A stretch of DNA of 64,000 bases from Fimousia sp045616445. Lineage in GTDB: Bacteria > Bacillota > Clostridia > Lachnospirales > Lachnospiraceae. The DNA lies in the NCBI GenBank assembly GCA_045616445.1, contig JAZLGR010000014.1, forward strand, positions 1 to 64,000, written 5' to 3'. Below the pieces are notes generated by a model. That model saw only the letters and a list, made by a program, of their open reading frames with translations, was not told the DNA's origin and did not search any database. This document shows positions 40,838 through 49,656 of this stretch, in pieces (positions within the stretch are counted from its first letter, which is position 1; every line of letters starts with the position of its first letter). The position numbers were made by a program, and so were the translations under genes.

Positions 40838-41335
40838 ATGAGTGGAAGAAACAAAGAAGAATTACATGGCGTTACCTTGCTCGGTAACCAGAATACAACA
40901 TATAAAGATGACTATGCACCGGAGGTGTTGGAGACATTCCCGAACAAACACCCGGAAAATGACTATTTTGTCAAATTCAACTGTCCGGAATTTACCAGCT
41001 TATGCCCAATGACAGGCCAGCCGGATTTTGCGACGATCTACATTTCCTACGTGCCGGGAGAACGCATGGTGGAGAGCAAATCCTTAAAGCTTTATTTATT
41101 CAGCTTCCGTAACCACGGTGATTTCCATGAAGACTGTGTCAATATCATCATGAAGGACTTGATCAAGCTGATGGATCCAAAGTACATCGAAGTCTGGGGC
41201 AAATTCACCCCTCGCGGCGGCGTCTCCATCGACCCTTACTGCAATTACGGCAAGCAGGGTACACCTTGGGAAAAGGTGGCATGGGACCGTCTTGTACAGC
41301 ACGATATGTATCCGGAAAAGATTGATAACCGTTAG
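40838..41335 (+). CDS. queF: 7-cyano-7-deazaguanine reductase
   Basis: A 165-residue single-domain (YkvM-type) enzyme reducing preQ0 to preQ1 with NADPH for queuosine in tRNA. The start is ATG 40838 (MSGRNKEELHGVTLLGNQ) behind AAAGGAAACC; the ATG at 40802 has no ribosome binding site. The catalytic Cys is in FTSLCPMTGQPDFATI, the QueF motif in ERMVESKSLKLYLFSFRNHG, with the Asp/His in DFHEDC. No queCDE genes and no preQ1 riboswitch are nearby, so preQ0 must be made or salvaged elsewhere. It pairs well with the following tRNA-modifying dus gene (8-base gap). Confidence 0.94.
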   Translation: MSGRNKEELHGVTLLGNQNTTYKDDYAPEVLETFPNKHPENDYFVKFNCPEFTSLCPMTGQPDFATIYISYVPGERMVESKSLKLYLFSFRNHGDFHEDCVNIIMKDLIKLMDPKYIEVWGKFTPRGGVSIDPYCNYGKQGTPWEKVAWDRLVQHDMYPEKIDNR

Positions 41336-41343
41336 GAGCAGAC

Positions 41344-42303
41344 ATGAAGGTTTATTTTGCCCCGATGGAGGGGATTACCAGCTATATCTACCGCAACGCC
41401 CATCACAAACATTTTGGCGGCGTGGACAAATATTATACACCATTTGTGTCACCGGGCTATAAATGGAAGATTTCCAGCAAGGATAAGAGGGAGATTGACC
41501 CGGCTAACAATGAGGGAACGCCGGTTGTTCCGCAGATTCTCACCAACAAGGCGATTTTATTTAGTGGATTTGCAAAAAAGCTTGGCGAAATGGGATATGA
41601 GGAAGTCAATTTTAATCTGGGCTGCCCATCTAAAACAGTGGTGGGAAGACAGAGAGGATCTGGGTTTTTAGTGGACCCGGAGGCACTGGATACATTCTTC
41701 GATGAGATTTTTCAGGAGCTATCCGGCAGCAATCTGAAGATTTCGGTAAAGACCCGACTGGGCATTGCAAATCCAGAGGAATTCGAAGCAATTCTTGAGG
41801 TTTATAACAAATATCCAATTTCTGAGCTGACCATTCATCCAAGAATTCAGCAGGATTTTTATAAGAAGACCGTTCGTCCTGAATGGTTTGCCTACGGCAT
41901 GGAAAAGAGCGTGCATCCGGTCTGCTATAATGGCAATTTATTCAACCGGAAGGATTATGAAGCACTGATCAACAATCATCCTGATCTGAATGCAGTCATG
42001 GTGGCAAGGGGCGCTCTGACTAACCCAGCCCTGCCAAATGTATTCCTAAAGGGCGAAGGCTTGGATATCGACACCTTCCTTGCCTTTCATCAGGACATTT
42101 GCGATGGATATATCTCCTGGAACAATGGAGATACCAATGTGCTCTTTAAGATGAAAGAACTCTGGTCCTATCAGGGACTCCTGTTCCCGGATGGAAAAAA
42201 ACCGCTGAAGAAGATCAAGAAAGCCCAGAAGCTTACAGATTACTTCGCAGCAGTGGAAGATTTAGTAAATAATTATGAGATGACAGGAAACATACATGTT
42301 TAA
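41344..42303 (+). CDS. dus: tRNA-dihydrouridine synthase
   Basis: A 319-residue FMN enzyme that reduces uridines in the tRNA D-loop. The TIM barrel starts KVYFAPMEGITSYIYRNAHH. The catalytic Cys is in NFNLGCPSKTVVGRQRGSGF, the Lys in ISVKTRLGIANPEEF, the His in LTIHPRIQQDFYK, and the phosphate site reads VMVARGALTNPALPNVF. The DusB/DusC assignment is not decided by sequence alone, and it is shorter and more divergent than Bacillus DusB. It overlaps uvrC by eight bases. Confidence 0.9.
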   Translation: MKVYFAPMEGITSYIYRNAHHKHFGGVDKYYTPFVSPGYKWKISSKDKREIDPANNEGTPVVPQILTNKAILFSGFAKKLGEMGYEEVNFNLGCPSKTVVGRQRGSGFLVDPEALDTFFDEIFQELSGSNLKISVKTRLGIANPEEFEAILEVYNKYPISELTIHPRIQQDFYKKTVRPEWFAYGMEKSVHPVCYNGNLFNRKDYEALINNHPDLNAVMVARGALTNPALPNVFLKGEGLDIDTFLAFHQDICDGYISWNNGDTNVLFKMKELWSYQGLLFPDGKKPLKKIKKAQKLTDYFAAVEDLVNNYEMTGNIHV

Positions 42304-44152
42304 TATAGAAGAAGAATTAAAAAAACTGCCAGACAAGCCCGGCGTGTATCTGATGCACAATGACAAGGATGAGATCATCTATGTGGGCAAGGCAGTTGTA
42401 CTAAAAAACCGGGTGCGGCAGTACTTTCAAAGCAGCCGCAACAAAAGCGCCAAGATTAAGCGCATGGTTTCTCAGATTGCTTATTTTGAATATATTATTA
42501 CCGATTCGGAATTAGAAGCACTGGTTTTGGAGTGTAACTTAATCAAGGAACACAATCCAAAGTATAATACCATGTTAAAGGATGACAAGAGTTATCCGTA
42601 CATCAAAATCACAGTCCAGGAGGACTATCCCAAGGTGCTTTTCGCCCGTCGTATGAAGCGGGATAAAAATAAATATTTTGGGCCATACACCAGTGCAGCA
42701 GCGGTGAAGGATACCATTGAGCTCCTGCGAAAGATCTATCGCATCCGTGTGTGCAACAGGGTATTGCCAAGGGATATGGGACTTGACCGCCCATGTCTCT
42801 ATTACCAGATGAAGCAGTGTGACGCGCCATGTCAGGGATATATCTCCAAAGAAGCTTACAGAGAGAAAATCGAGAAGGTCATCGGATTTTTAAATGGCGA
42901 TTACAAGGAAGTGCTTACCTATCTTCAGGAACAGATGCAGGAGGCAGCAGCAGAGCTTAACTTTGAGCAGGCTGCCCAGTATCGTGACCTGATGAAGAGT
43001 GTGGAGCATATTTCCAACAAGCAGAAGATCAACAGCTACAATCAGGAAGACAGAGATATCATTGCCATGGCAAAATCTCAGTTGGAAAGTGTCGTTGCCC
43101 TCTTTTTTGTGCGGGATGGAAAACTCCTTGGACGGGAACATTTTCATATGAAGCATGATTTGGAGGCGACCAGAAGTGAGATTCTGGGTGAGTTTGTCAA
43201 GCAGTTTTATGCCGGCACCCCATACATTCCGCGGGAGATTCTTTTAGAGGCGGACATTGAGGAGAGCGATATGATTTCCCAGTGGCTGTCTGCGAAAAAA
43301 GGCATGAAGGTGACCATCACCGTTCCACAGAGAGGAAGCAAGGTTCAGATGGTGGAGATGGCGAAGAAAAATGCTATGAACGTGCTGACCATGGACAGCG
43401 AGCGTATCAAATTAGAAGAAAAACGAACCATTGGCGCGGTTCATGAGATCGAACAGCTCATCGGCGTGCCGAATTTAAAGCGTATGGAGGCCTTTGATAT
43501 CTCCAATATCAGCGGATTCCAGACTGTTGCATCCATGGTTGTCTATGAAAATGGCAAGCCAAGGAAGAATGATTATCGAAAATTTAAGATCCAGTCCGTC
43601 AAGGGACCGGATGACTATAAAAGTATGGAAGAGGTACTGACCCGTAGGTTCCTACACGGCAGACAGGAGCAGGAGCGGCTCAAAGAGCAGCAGGTGGATC
43701 TTGCCTATGGAAGCTTCACCAGATTCCCAGACGTTCTCCTCATGGATGGCGGTAAGGGTCAGGTAAATGTTGCCGAGCGGGTTCTTCAGGAGCTTGGTAT
43801 ACACATTCCGGTCTGTGGTATGGTAAAGGACGACCATCACCGCACAAGGGGATTATATTATCAGAATGAGGAAATCTATTTCCCACCAAAGAGCGAGGCA
43901 TTTCACCTGTTGACCAGAATTCAGGATGAAGCCCACCGATTTGCCATCGAATATCACAGAGAGCTTCGTGGGAAAGCCAGTGTCCATTCGGTACTGGATG
44001 AGATTCCAGGCGTGGGTCCAAAGCGCCGCAAGGCATTGATGAAGCATTTTAAGGATATGGCTATGATACGGGATGCATCAGTGGAGGAATTGTCCATGGT
44101 AGAAGGAATTCCAAAAAATGTTGCAGAAGAGATTTACCATTTCTTTCATTAA
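42296..44152 (+). CDS. uvrC: UvrABC excinuclease subunit C
   Basis: A 618-residue nuclease making both cuts in nucleotide excision repair. The GIY-YIG domain is at the start (PDKPGVYLMHNDKDEIIYVG, then KAVVLKNRVRQYFQ) and makes the 3' cut. The Cys cluster VCNRVLPRDMGLDRPCLYYQ follows, then QCDAPCQGYIS. The UVR domain (AELNFEQAAQYRDLMKSV, about 205-240) contacts UvrB. The RNase H-like domain (about 380-540) includes RMEAFDISNISGFQTVASMV and VLLMDGGKGQV for the 5' cut. The C-terminal helix-hairpin-helix pair is IPGVGPKRRKALMKHF and VEGIPKNVAEEIYHF. All are complete. Confidence 0.97.
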   Translation: MFNIEEELKKLPDKPGVYLMHNDKDEIIYVGKAVVLKNRVRQYFQSSRNKSAKIKRMVSQIAYFEYIITDSELEALVLECNLIKEHNPKYNTMLKDDKSYPYIKITVQEDYPKVLFARRMKRDKNKYFGPYTSAAAVKDTIELLRKIYRIRVCNRVLPRDMGLDRPCLYYQMKQCDAPCQGYISKEAYREKIEKVIGFLNGDYKEVLTYLQEQMQEAAAELNFEQAAQYRDLMKSVEHISNKQKINSYNQEDRDIIAMAKSQLESVVALFFVRDGKLLGREHFHMKHDLEATRSEILGEFVKQFYAGTPYIPREILLEADIEESDMISQWLSAKKGMKVTITVPQRGSKVQMVEMAKKNAMNVLTMDSERIKLEEKRTIGAVHEIEQLIGVPNLKRMEAFDISNISGFQTVASMVVYENGKPRKNDYRKFKIQSVKGPDDYKSMEEVLTRRFLHGRQEQERLKEQQVDLAYGSFTRFPDVLLMDGGKGQVNVAERVLQELGIHIPVCGMVKDDHHRTRGLYYQNEEIYFPPKSEAFHLLTRIQDEAHRFAIEYHRELRGKASVHSVLDEIPGVGPKRRKALMKHFKDMAMIRDASVEELSMVEGIPKNVAEEIYHFFH

Positions 44153-44203
44153 TGAAAAATATATGATACACTTAAAGTTAATGAACGGAGGTAACAAGAA
44201 TTT

Positions 44204-45139
44204 ATGGATCAGGGATATGAAGTTAAATTAGAAAAAATGATCGAGGATATGGATCTGGTGAATTTTACACCGGCCATTGACATTTCGGATACAATTATTC
44301 ATCAGGCAGAAATCAACCGTCCGGCCCTTCAGCTGGCAGGCTTCTTCGACCAGTTCGCGCAGAACCGTGTACAGATCATTGGTCGAGTGGAGATGGTTTA
44401 TATGCAGACCCTTGAGGAAGACAAGGTAAAAATGTTAGATGTTTACGAGCGGTTTTTCAATTCGGAAATTCCATGTATCATCTTTGCGCGAGGGTTCAGA
44501 CCTTCCAAAGCCATGTTTTATCTTGCTGAAAAATACAATGTGCCTCTGCTCGGCAGTCCTCTCGGAACATCCGAGTTCATGGCGGAGATCATTCGCTGGC
44601 TGAATGAAGAGCTGGCGCCTCGTATTTCTATCCATGGCGTTTTGGTCGATGTATTCGGTGAAGGGGTACTGATTATGGGAGAAAGCGGAATTGGTAAAAG
44701 TGAGGCGGCCTTGGAGCTGATTAAGCGTGGCCATCGTCTCGTATCCGATGACGTGGTTGAAATCAAGAGAATCAGCAAGGAAACCTTAGTTGGTTCTGCT
44801 CCGGAGATTACGAGACATTTTATAGAACTTCGAGGCATCGGGATCATCGATATCAAGACCTTATTCGGTGTTGAAAGTGTTAAGATGTCCCAGAATATTG
44901 ATATGGTAATCCAGTTGGATGAATGGGACCGCGGTACCGATTATGACCGACTGGGATTAGAAGAAAAATATACAGAATTTCTTGGGAATAAGGTTGTATC
45001 CCACCAGATTCCAATCCGTCCGGGCCGAAATCTTGCGATTATCGTAGAGGCAGCTGCCATTAACCACAGACAGAAGAAGATGGGTTACAATGCAGCAAAA
45101 GAGCTTTACAATCGTGTAACCGGACAGTTCAATCTTTAA
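44204..45139 (+). CDS. hprK: HPr kinase/phosphorylase
   Basis: A 311-residue hexameric enzyme that adds or removes phosphate on Ser46 of HPr and Crh in response to glycolytic intermediates, ATP and phosphate. The Walker A is LIMGESGIGKSEAALELI near 155-172. The acidic segment RLVSDDVVEIKR and the signature FIELRGIGIIDIKTLFG are present, with the C-terminal loop RPGRNLAIIVEAAAINHR. ACGGAGG precedes the ATG. Its substrate of the Crh type is encoded 2.8 kb downstream in the same direction. Confidence 0.96.
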   Translation: MDQGYEVKLEKMIEDMDLVNFTPAIDISDTIIHQAEINRPALQLAGFFDQFAQNRVQIIGRVEMVYMQTLEEDKVKMLDVYERFFNSEIPCIIFARGFRPSKAMFYLAEKYNVPLLGSPLGTSEFMAEIIRWLNEELAPRISIHGVLVDVFGEGVLIMGESGIGKSEAALELIKRGHRLVSDDVVEIKRISKETLVGSAPEITRHFIELRGIGIIDIKTLFGVESVKMSQNIDMVIQLDEWDRGTDYDRLGLEEKYTEFLGNKVVSHQIPIRPGRNLAIIVEAAAINHRQKKMGYNAAKELYNRVTGQFNL

Positions 45140-45176
45140 ACGATAGGAGCCCTGAAAGATTAAAGGAGAACAATGA

Positions 45177-46085
45177 ATGAAAGCATTTTTAGATAGATTA
45201 GCAGCAATTTTAAAACCAGAAGCGATTTTACTTGATGAACCGATGAAGGAGCATACCACATTTCGTGTGGGTGGACCGGCAGATGTATTCGTCATCCCGG
45301 AAACTGTGGATGAAGTGAAAGCAGTCATTGCTGCAGCAAAGGAAGAAGACATTCCATATTATATTGTAGGAAACGGAAGTAACCTGCTGGTAGGAGACCA
45401 GGGCTTTCGTGGCATGATCGTACAGATTTATAAGAATATGAATGCGATTACCTACGCAGATGGTGAGATCACTGCCCAGGCGGGAGCACTGCTTAGCACC
45501 ATCGCCAAGGTTGCAGTCAATCATGAGAGAGCAGGCTTTGAATTCGCATCCGGTATTCCGGGTACCTTAGGCGGCGCAGTTACCATGAACGCTGGTGCCT
45601 ACGGTGGCGAGATGAAGCATGTATTAAAGAATGCAACCGTATTGACCAAAGAAGGTGAAGTGATCACGATTTCGGTGGAAGAATTAGAACTTGGCTACCG
45701 TAAGAGCGTGATCATTGACAAAGGATATGTTGTATTAGAAGCAGTCATTGCATTAGAAGCTGGAGACAAGGAAGCAATTCTTGCAAAGATGAATGAACAT
45801 ACCGTTGCAAGAAAGACAAAACAGCCACTGGAATACCCAAGTGCAGGAAGCACCTTTAAGCGTCCAACCGGCTATTTTGCAGGCAAACTGATCCAGGATG
45901 CAGGACTTCGCGGCTATACAGTCGGCGGTGCGCAGGTTTCTGAAAAGCATTGCGGATTTGTAATCAATAAAGGAGACGCTACTGCTAAAGACATCGTGAC
46001 ATTGATGAAGGATGTCAACGATAAAGTTGTAGCTGAATTTGGTGTTCCATTGGAACCTGAAGTGAAAATGATTGGAGAATTCTAA
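45177..46085 (+). CDS. murB: UDP-N-acetylenolpyruvoylglucosamine reductase
   Basis: A 302-residue FAD enzyme producing UDP-MurNAc with NADPH for peptidoglycan. The FAD sites are YIVGNGSNLLVGDQGFRGMI and GIPGTLGGAVTMNAGAYGGE. The catalytic Ser is in YPSAGSTFKRP and the Glu in the C-terminal LEPEVKMIGEF. The layout is type II (no Tyr loop), as in Firmicutes. It lies between hprK and rapZ, a recurrent clostridial order that links wall-precursor supply and carbon control. Confidence 0.96.
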   Translation: MKAFLDRLAAILKPEAILLDEPMKEHTTFRVGGPADVFVIPETVDEVKAVIAAAKEEDIPYYIVGNGSNLLVGDQGFRGMIVQIYKNMNAITYADGEITAQAGALLSTIAKVAVNHERAGFEFASGIPGTLGGAVTMNAGAYGGEMKHVLKNATVLTKEGEVITISVEELELGYRKSVIIDKGYVVLEAVIALEAGDKEAILAKMNEHTVARKTKQPLEYPSAGSTFKRPTGYFAGKLIQDAGLRGYTVGGAQVSEKHCGFVINKGDATAKDIVTLMKDVNDKVVAEFGVPLEPEVKMIGEF

Positions 46086-46088
46086 AAC

Positions 46089-46952
46089 ATGAGATTTGTG
46101 ATTGTAACAGGAATGTCCGGTTCCGGCAAGAGTACTGTCTGTAAAATGTTAGAGGACGAAGGCTATTTCTGTGTCGACAATCTCCCGATCCAGCTGCTTG
46201 GCAAATTTGCTGAGATTGCACTGGATGACGAGACCGGCGTAGATAAGGTGGCAGTCTGCATCGACATTCGAAGCGGCATCACCTTTAAGGGACTGGAAGA
46301 AGAATTGGAAAAAATCAAGAGTATGGGCGTAAATTATGAGATTCTCTTCCTGGAATCCAACGATCGTACACTGATCAAGAGATACAAAGAAACAAGACGT
46401 GACCACCCGCTTTCCCGTGGTGGCCGTATTGAGAATGGAATTGTTCTGGAACGTAAGGCCATTGCCTTCCTGAAGGAAGATGCCATGTATATCATCGATA
46501 CCAGCAATCTGCTTACAAGAGAGCTGCGTCCGATGATCATGAAGCTCTTCGTTGGGGAAAAGGACGTTCGACCATTTAACGTCATGGTCATGTCCTTTGG
46601 GTTTAAGCATGGAATTCCAAGTGACGCTGATTTAGTATTTGACGTTCGCTTCCTGCCAAACCCATTTTATGATCTGAATCTGCGTAATCAGACGGGCAAT
46701 GATCAGCCGGTGCAGGATTTTGTCATGGCCTGTGACCAGGCAGGAACATTCTTGAACAAACTTGAGGACATGATCACCTTCCTGATTCCTCATTATATGG
46801 AAGAGGGTAAGATGGGTCTGGTAATTGCAATTGGCTGTACTGGCGGACATCATCGTTCTGTCACCATCGCCAATAAGATCTATGAACGTTTAGAGAGCAT
46901 TCCAGACACCGCATTTGGCGTGAATATTGTCCACCGCGATATTGAACACTAA
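46089..46952 (+). CDS. rapZ: RapZ/YvcJ nucleotide-binding adapter
   Basis: A 287-residue P-loop protein. Walker A is VTGMSGSGKSTVCKMLEDEG at 6-25 and the Walker B-like segment is DKVAVCIDIRSG. The C-terminal RNA- or metabolite-binding domain includes FGFKHGIPSDADLVFDVRFL, the conserved NPFYDLNLRNQTG and IGCTGGHHRSVTIANKIYE. RapZ controls glucosamine-6-phosphate synthesis through small RNAs in enterobacteria; in Firmicutes (YvcJ) it binds nucleotides and affects competence. Three bases separate it from murB. The gene yvcK (glmR), usually next, is missing here. Confidence 0.94.
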   Translation: MRFVIVTGMSGSGKSTVCKMLEDEGYFCVDNLPIQLLGKFAEIALDDETGVDKVAVCIDIRSGITFKGLEEELEKIKSMGVNYEILFLESNDRTLIKRYKETRRDHPLSRGGRIENGIVLERKAIAFLKEDAMYIIDTSNLLTRELRPMIMKLFVGEKDVRPFNVMVMSFGFKHGIPSDADLVFDVRFLPNPFYDLNLRNQTGNDQPVQDFVMACDQAGTFLNKLEDMITFLIPHYMEEGKMGLVIAIGCTGGHHRSVTIANKIYERLESIPDTAFGVNIVHRDIEH

Positions 46953-46962
46953 AGGGGAGCGT

Positions 46963-47913
46963 ATGTCATTTTCAAAAGAAGTAAAAGAAGAATTAGCCAC
47001 CGTTTCCCTGGGTGCAAGACATTGTGAAATCGCAGAAATTGCAGCATTTATCAGCTGCTGTGGCAAAGTGTTAGTGGATGAAGAGGATGAATACAGCCTC
47101 ATTCTACATACAGAAAATCCCCTCGTGGCAGACCGTTTTGAGTTCCTTGTGAGGAATACATTTGACGTGGAAACCATAAGAACTATCTATTATGGAGGGG
47201 CTACACACCACCGTACTGTGCATGAAATTATTATTGACAATCCCGAGGATTGTGTAGTAATATTGCAAGCGACAAAGCTTTTAGATTCATTTGGTAATTT
47301 GGAAGAACAAAGCAGTGCCATTCATCAGATCGTACTGCAGCAGACCTGCTGTAAAAGAGCATTTATCCGTGGTGCTTTTTTGTCAGCCGGATCCATCAGT
47401 ACTCCCGATAAGAAGTACCATTTTGAGATTGTATGTCACTCTTTTGGCCAGGCATCCCAGCTCATGAATGTGCTCAACACCTTCGAGCTCTATGCCAAGA
47501 TCGTAAAGAGAAAGAATCACTATGTGGTATATATCAAAGAGGGAGAGAAAATCGTCGATGTTCTCAATATTATGGAGGCCCATGTTTCTTTGATGAAACT
47601 TGAGAACATAAGAATCTTAAAGGATGTCCGCAATCAGGTAAACCGTAAGGTCAATTGTGAGACCGCGAATATCAAAAAAACTGTATCTGCCGCTGTAAAG
47701 CAGAAGGAGGATATCGAATTTTTGATCGAGCACAATGCATATCAGAAGCTGCCAAAACAGCTGAAAGAAATTGCAGACCTTCGACTGGAATTTCCCACCT
47801 CTTCACTTTCCAAGCTGGGCGCTAAGCTTGACCCACCGGTAGGGAAGTCCGGAGTCAATCACCGTATGCGAAAGATTAGTCAGATCGCAGAGGATCTGCG
47901 AAAGAATTTGTAA
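46963..47913 (+). CDS. whiA: WhiA DNA-binding regulator
   Basis: A 316-residue protein combining a degenerate LAGLIDADG homing endonuclease fold (about 10-215) with a C-terminal HTH (about 225-316). The start is ATG 46963 (MSFSKEVKEELATVSLGARH) behind GGGGAG. Typical pieces are CCKRAFIRGAFLSAGSISTP, YHFEIVCHSFGQASQLMNVL, NCETANIKKTVSAAVKQKED and the tail LRLEFPTSSLSKLGAKLDPP. WhiA acts in sporulation of actinomycetes and in cell division and chromosome segregation in Bacillus. It follows rapZ closely. Confidence 0.95.
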   Translation: MSFSKEVKEELATVSLGARHCEIAEIAAFISCCGKVLVDEEDEYSLILHTENPLVADRFEFLVRNTFDVETIRTIYYGGATHHRTVHEIIIDNPEDCVVILQATKLLDSFGNLEEQSSAIHQIVLQQTCCKRAFIRGAFLSAGSISTPDKKYHFEIVCHSFGQASQLMNVLNTFELYAKIVKRKNHYVVYIKEGEKIVDVLNIMEAHVSLMKLENIRILKDVRNQVNRKVNCETANIKKTVSAAVKQKEDIEFLIEHNAYQKLPKQLKEIADLRLEFPTSSLSKLGAKLDPPVGKSGVNHRMRKISQIAEDLRKNL

Positions 47914-47944
47914 GTTTTTGAGTATATTATTTAGGAGGCACCCA

Positions 47945-48199
47945 ATGGTATCCAAGAGTATGACAATCAATATTCCTTCTGGATTAGAAGCAAGACCAGT
48001 TGCACTTCTCGTACAGGTGGCAAGCCAGTACAAAAGTAAGATTATGGTAGAGACAGGATCAAAGCAGATCAATGCCAAAAGTATTATGGGCATGATGAGT
48101 CTTGGTCTTGATGAAGGTGAAGAATTAACCGTTATTGTTGATGGCGTTGATGAACAGGACGCAATTGAACATATTGAGAGATATTTGACTTCAAAATAA
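47945..48199 (+). CDS. crh: Crh-like HPr paralogue (Glu at position 15)
   Basis: An 84-residue HPr-fold protein from ATG 47945 behind TTAGGAGGC. In true HPr, His15 takes phosphate from enzyme I (GIHARPA). Here the site is SGLEARPVALLV, with Glu exactly at residue 15, so it cannot act in sugar transport. The regulatory Ser46 is kept (INAKSIMGMMSL), and it is the HprK target. Bacillus Crh has Gln15 in the same position and the same neighbours (rapZ, whiA). It probably works as a CcpA corepressor or metabolic regulator after Ser phosphorylation. Confidence 0.85.
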   Translation: MVSKSMTINIPSGLEARPVALLVQVASQYKSKIMVETGSKQINAKSIMGMMSLGLDEGEELTVIVDGVDEQDAIEHIERYLTSK

Positions 48200-48205
48200 A
48201 ATAAG

Positions 48206-48231
48206 ATCACATCCCTTTGGGATGTGATTTT
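48206..48231 (+). terminator. Hairpin between the crh-like gene and the tRNA gene
   Basis: ATCACATCCC pairs with GGGATGTGAT over a 3-nt loop, followed by only TTTTG. It is a weak terminator, so read-through into the tRNA gene is likely. Confidence 0.6.
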
Positions 48232-48304
48232 GCTTCGATAGCTCAGGTGGTAGAGCACTTCACTCGTAATGAAGGGGTCGAGGGTTCGAGTCCCTTTCGA
48301 AGCT
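48232..48304 (+). tRNA. tRNA-Thr (anticodon CGT)
   Basis: A complete cloverleaf. The acceptor arms are GCTTCGA and TCGAAGC with discriminator T. The D arm is AGCTCAGGTGGTAGAGC, the anticodon stem CTTCA/TGAAG with loop CTCGTAA (anticodon CGT, reading ACG), and the T arm GAGGGTTCGAGTCCCTT. CCA is not encoded and must be added. Confidence 0.93.
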
Positions 48305-48323
48305 TTTGCTGAAGAATCGGCGC

Positions 48324-48352
48324 AAGTGTCTTGAACGCAAGACACTTTTTTT
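48324..48352 (+). terminator. Terminator after tRNA-Thr
   Basis: AAGTGTCTT and AAGACACTT form a 9-bp stem with a 6-nt loop and a T-run. Confidence 0.88.
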
Positions 48353-48397
48353 AATACTTTATTATTATAATTGTGTAAGAATTTAGAAAGGAAATTT

Positions 48398-48937
48398 ATG
48401 GGAGAATTATTAACACTTTACTGGGCCTTCTTTCGAATTGGAATTATGACCTTCGGTGGCGGCTATGCCATGCTTCCAATGTTGGAACGAATTGCAGTCA
48501 GGGAGAAACAGTGGGTAACAGAAGAAGAAATTATGGATTATTACGCAATCGGCCAGGTAACTCCAGGTGTCATTGCAGTCAATACAGCGACCTTTATCGG
48601 TCATAAGGAACGAGGAATTCCAGGTGGTATCGCAACCACATTGGGCGTGATTTCTCCATCCCTTATTATCATTATGATCTTAGCAGGTATTATCGGCCAG
48701 TTCTCTGATCTGGCACTGGTACAGCATGCTTTCGCCGGCATCCGCGTGGTGGTTTGTGCGCTGGTAGCCAAGACGGTCATCGGCATGATCAAAAAAGGAG
48801 TCAAGGACATCCTCACATTATGTATCTGTGTAGGATGTTTTGTGGCAGTCGGTATCATTGGTGTCAATCCAATCCCGGTAGTTATCATCTGCTGCTTCCT
48901 TGGAATTCTTTCAAAAGGAGGGGAAAAAGATGCTTAA
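48398..48937 (+). CDS. chrA: Chromate transporter, N-terminal-type half protein
   Basis: A 179-residue membrane protein of the CHR family (short-chain type), with about five or six spans. The start is ATG 48398 (MGELLTLYWAFFRIGIMTFG) behind AAAGGAAA. The family motif FGGGYAMLPMLER is near the start, followed by YAIGQVTPGVIAVNTATFIG. Short-chain CHR proteins work as a pair with opposite topology; the partner overlaps its end. The family is named for chromate efflux, but in gut anaerobes the natural substrate may be another anion. Confidence 0.9.
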   Translation: MGELLTLYWAFFRIGIMTFGGGYAMLPMLERIAVREKQWVTEEEIMDYYAIGQVTPGVIAVNTATFIGHKERGIPGGIATTLGVISPSLIIIMILAGIIGQFSDLALVQHAFAGIRVVVCALVAKTVIGMIKKGVKDILTLCICVGCFVAVGIIGVNPIPVVIICCFLGILSKGGEKDA

Positions 48938-49493
48938 TTTATTAGTCGTGTTTTTTGAATTTTTCAAGGCTGGATTATTCGCTGTTGGCGGTGGCCTTGC
49001 AACACTTCCGTTCCTGAAGGCTATGGTCGGCCACTATCCTTGGTTTACAGCTTCTGAGCTGACCAACATGATCGCCATCTCCGAATCCACTCCGGGCCCG
49101 ATGGGTGTCAACATGGCGACTTTTGCAGGCTTTAACGCAGGCGGCGTAGTTGGTGCACTCTGTGCAACCATCGGACTGGTTACCCCATCCGTCATCATCA
49201 TCATCTGCGTATCCCGCATTTTGGAGAAGTTCCGTAACAGCAAGCTGGTCAAGAATGCCTTCCACGGTCTCCGTCCGGCATCCTCCGGTTTGATTATGGG
49301 AGCTATGCTGGATGTATTTCTCATGGCCATGTTCCATATGGAAAACTGGAAAATCGATATGGCACATTTTCTTAACATTCCGTCTATCCTGATTTTTGTG
49401 TGCGCCTTCCTTGCCATCAAAAAATGGGATAAAGCCCATCCGCTGATTTTCATCGCAATCGGCGCCGTACTGGGTGTGGCACTTGGTCTCTAA
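48930..49493 (+). CDS. Chromate transporter, C-terminal-type half protein
   Basis: A 187-residue partner of the preceding gene, from ATG 48930 (MLNLLVVFFEFFKAGLFAVG) behind AAAAGGAGGGG, overlapping by eight bases. It has the same motifs as its partner: FAVGGGLATLPFLKAM and MIAISESTPGPMGVNMATFA, then about five spans. Together they equal one long-chain ChrA. Confidence 0.9.
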   Translation: MLNLLVVFFEFFKAGLFAVGGGLATLPFLKAMVGHYPWFTASELTNMIAISESTPGPMGVNMATFAGFNAGGVVGALCATIGLVTPSVIIIICVSRILEKFRNSKLVKNAFHGLRPASSGLIMGAMLDVFLMAMFHMENWKIDMAHFLNIPSILIFVCAFLAIKKWDKAHPLIFIAIGAVLGVALGL

Positions 49494-49533
49494 TCTGGGC
49501 CAATGCACCCGCCAAATTTCATAAACTGACACA

Positions 49534-49573
49534 AAAGCGTCCTGTTTCCTATGGTATTCAGGTCGCTTTTTTT
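49534..49573 (+). terminator. Terminator after the chromate transporter genes
   Basis: AAAGCG-T-CCTG pairs with CAGG-T-CGCTTT over a 14-nt loop, followed by Ts. Confidence 0.75.
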
Positions 49574-49656
49574 CATATATACCCTTCTGGAAATATTAAG
49601 TGATTATAATAAAGAAAATAATTATAAAAATCACACATTTTTTTGAATGTCAAGCC

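Noticed and set aside
40750..40838. preQ1 riboswitch before queF
   Set aside because: Only the helicase tail and a short ribosome binding site lie there, with no C-rich loop and A-rich tail structure.
48398..49493. Chromate transporter gene broken by a frameshift
   Set aside because: Both halves have their own ribosome binding sites and full sets of motifs. Paired short-chain CHR proteins are normal.
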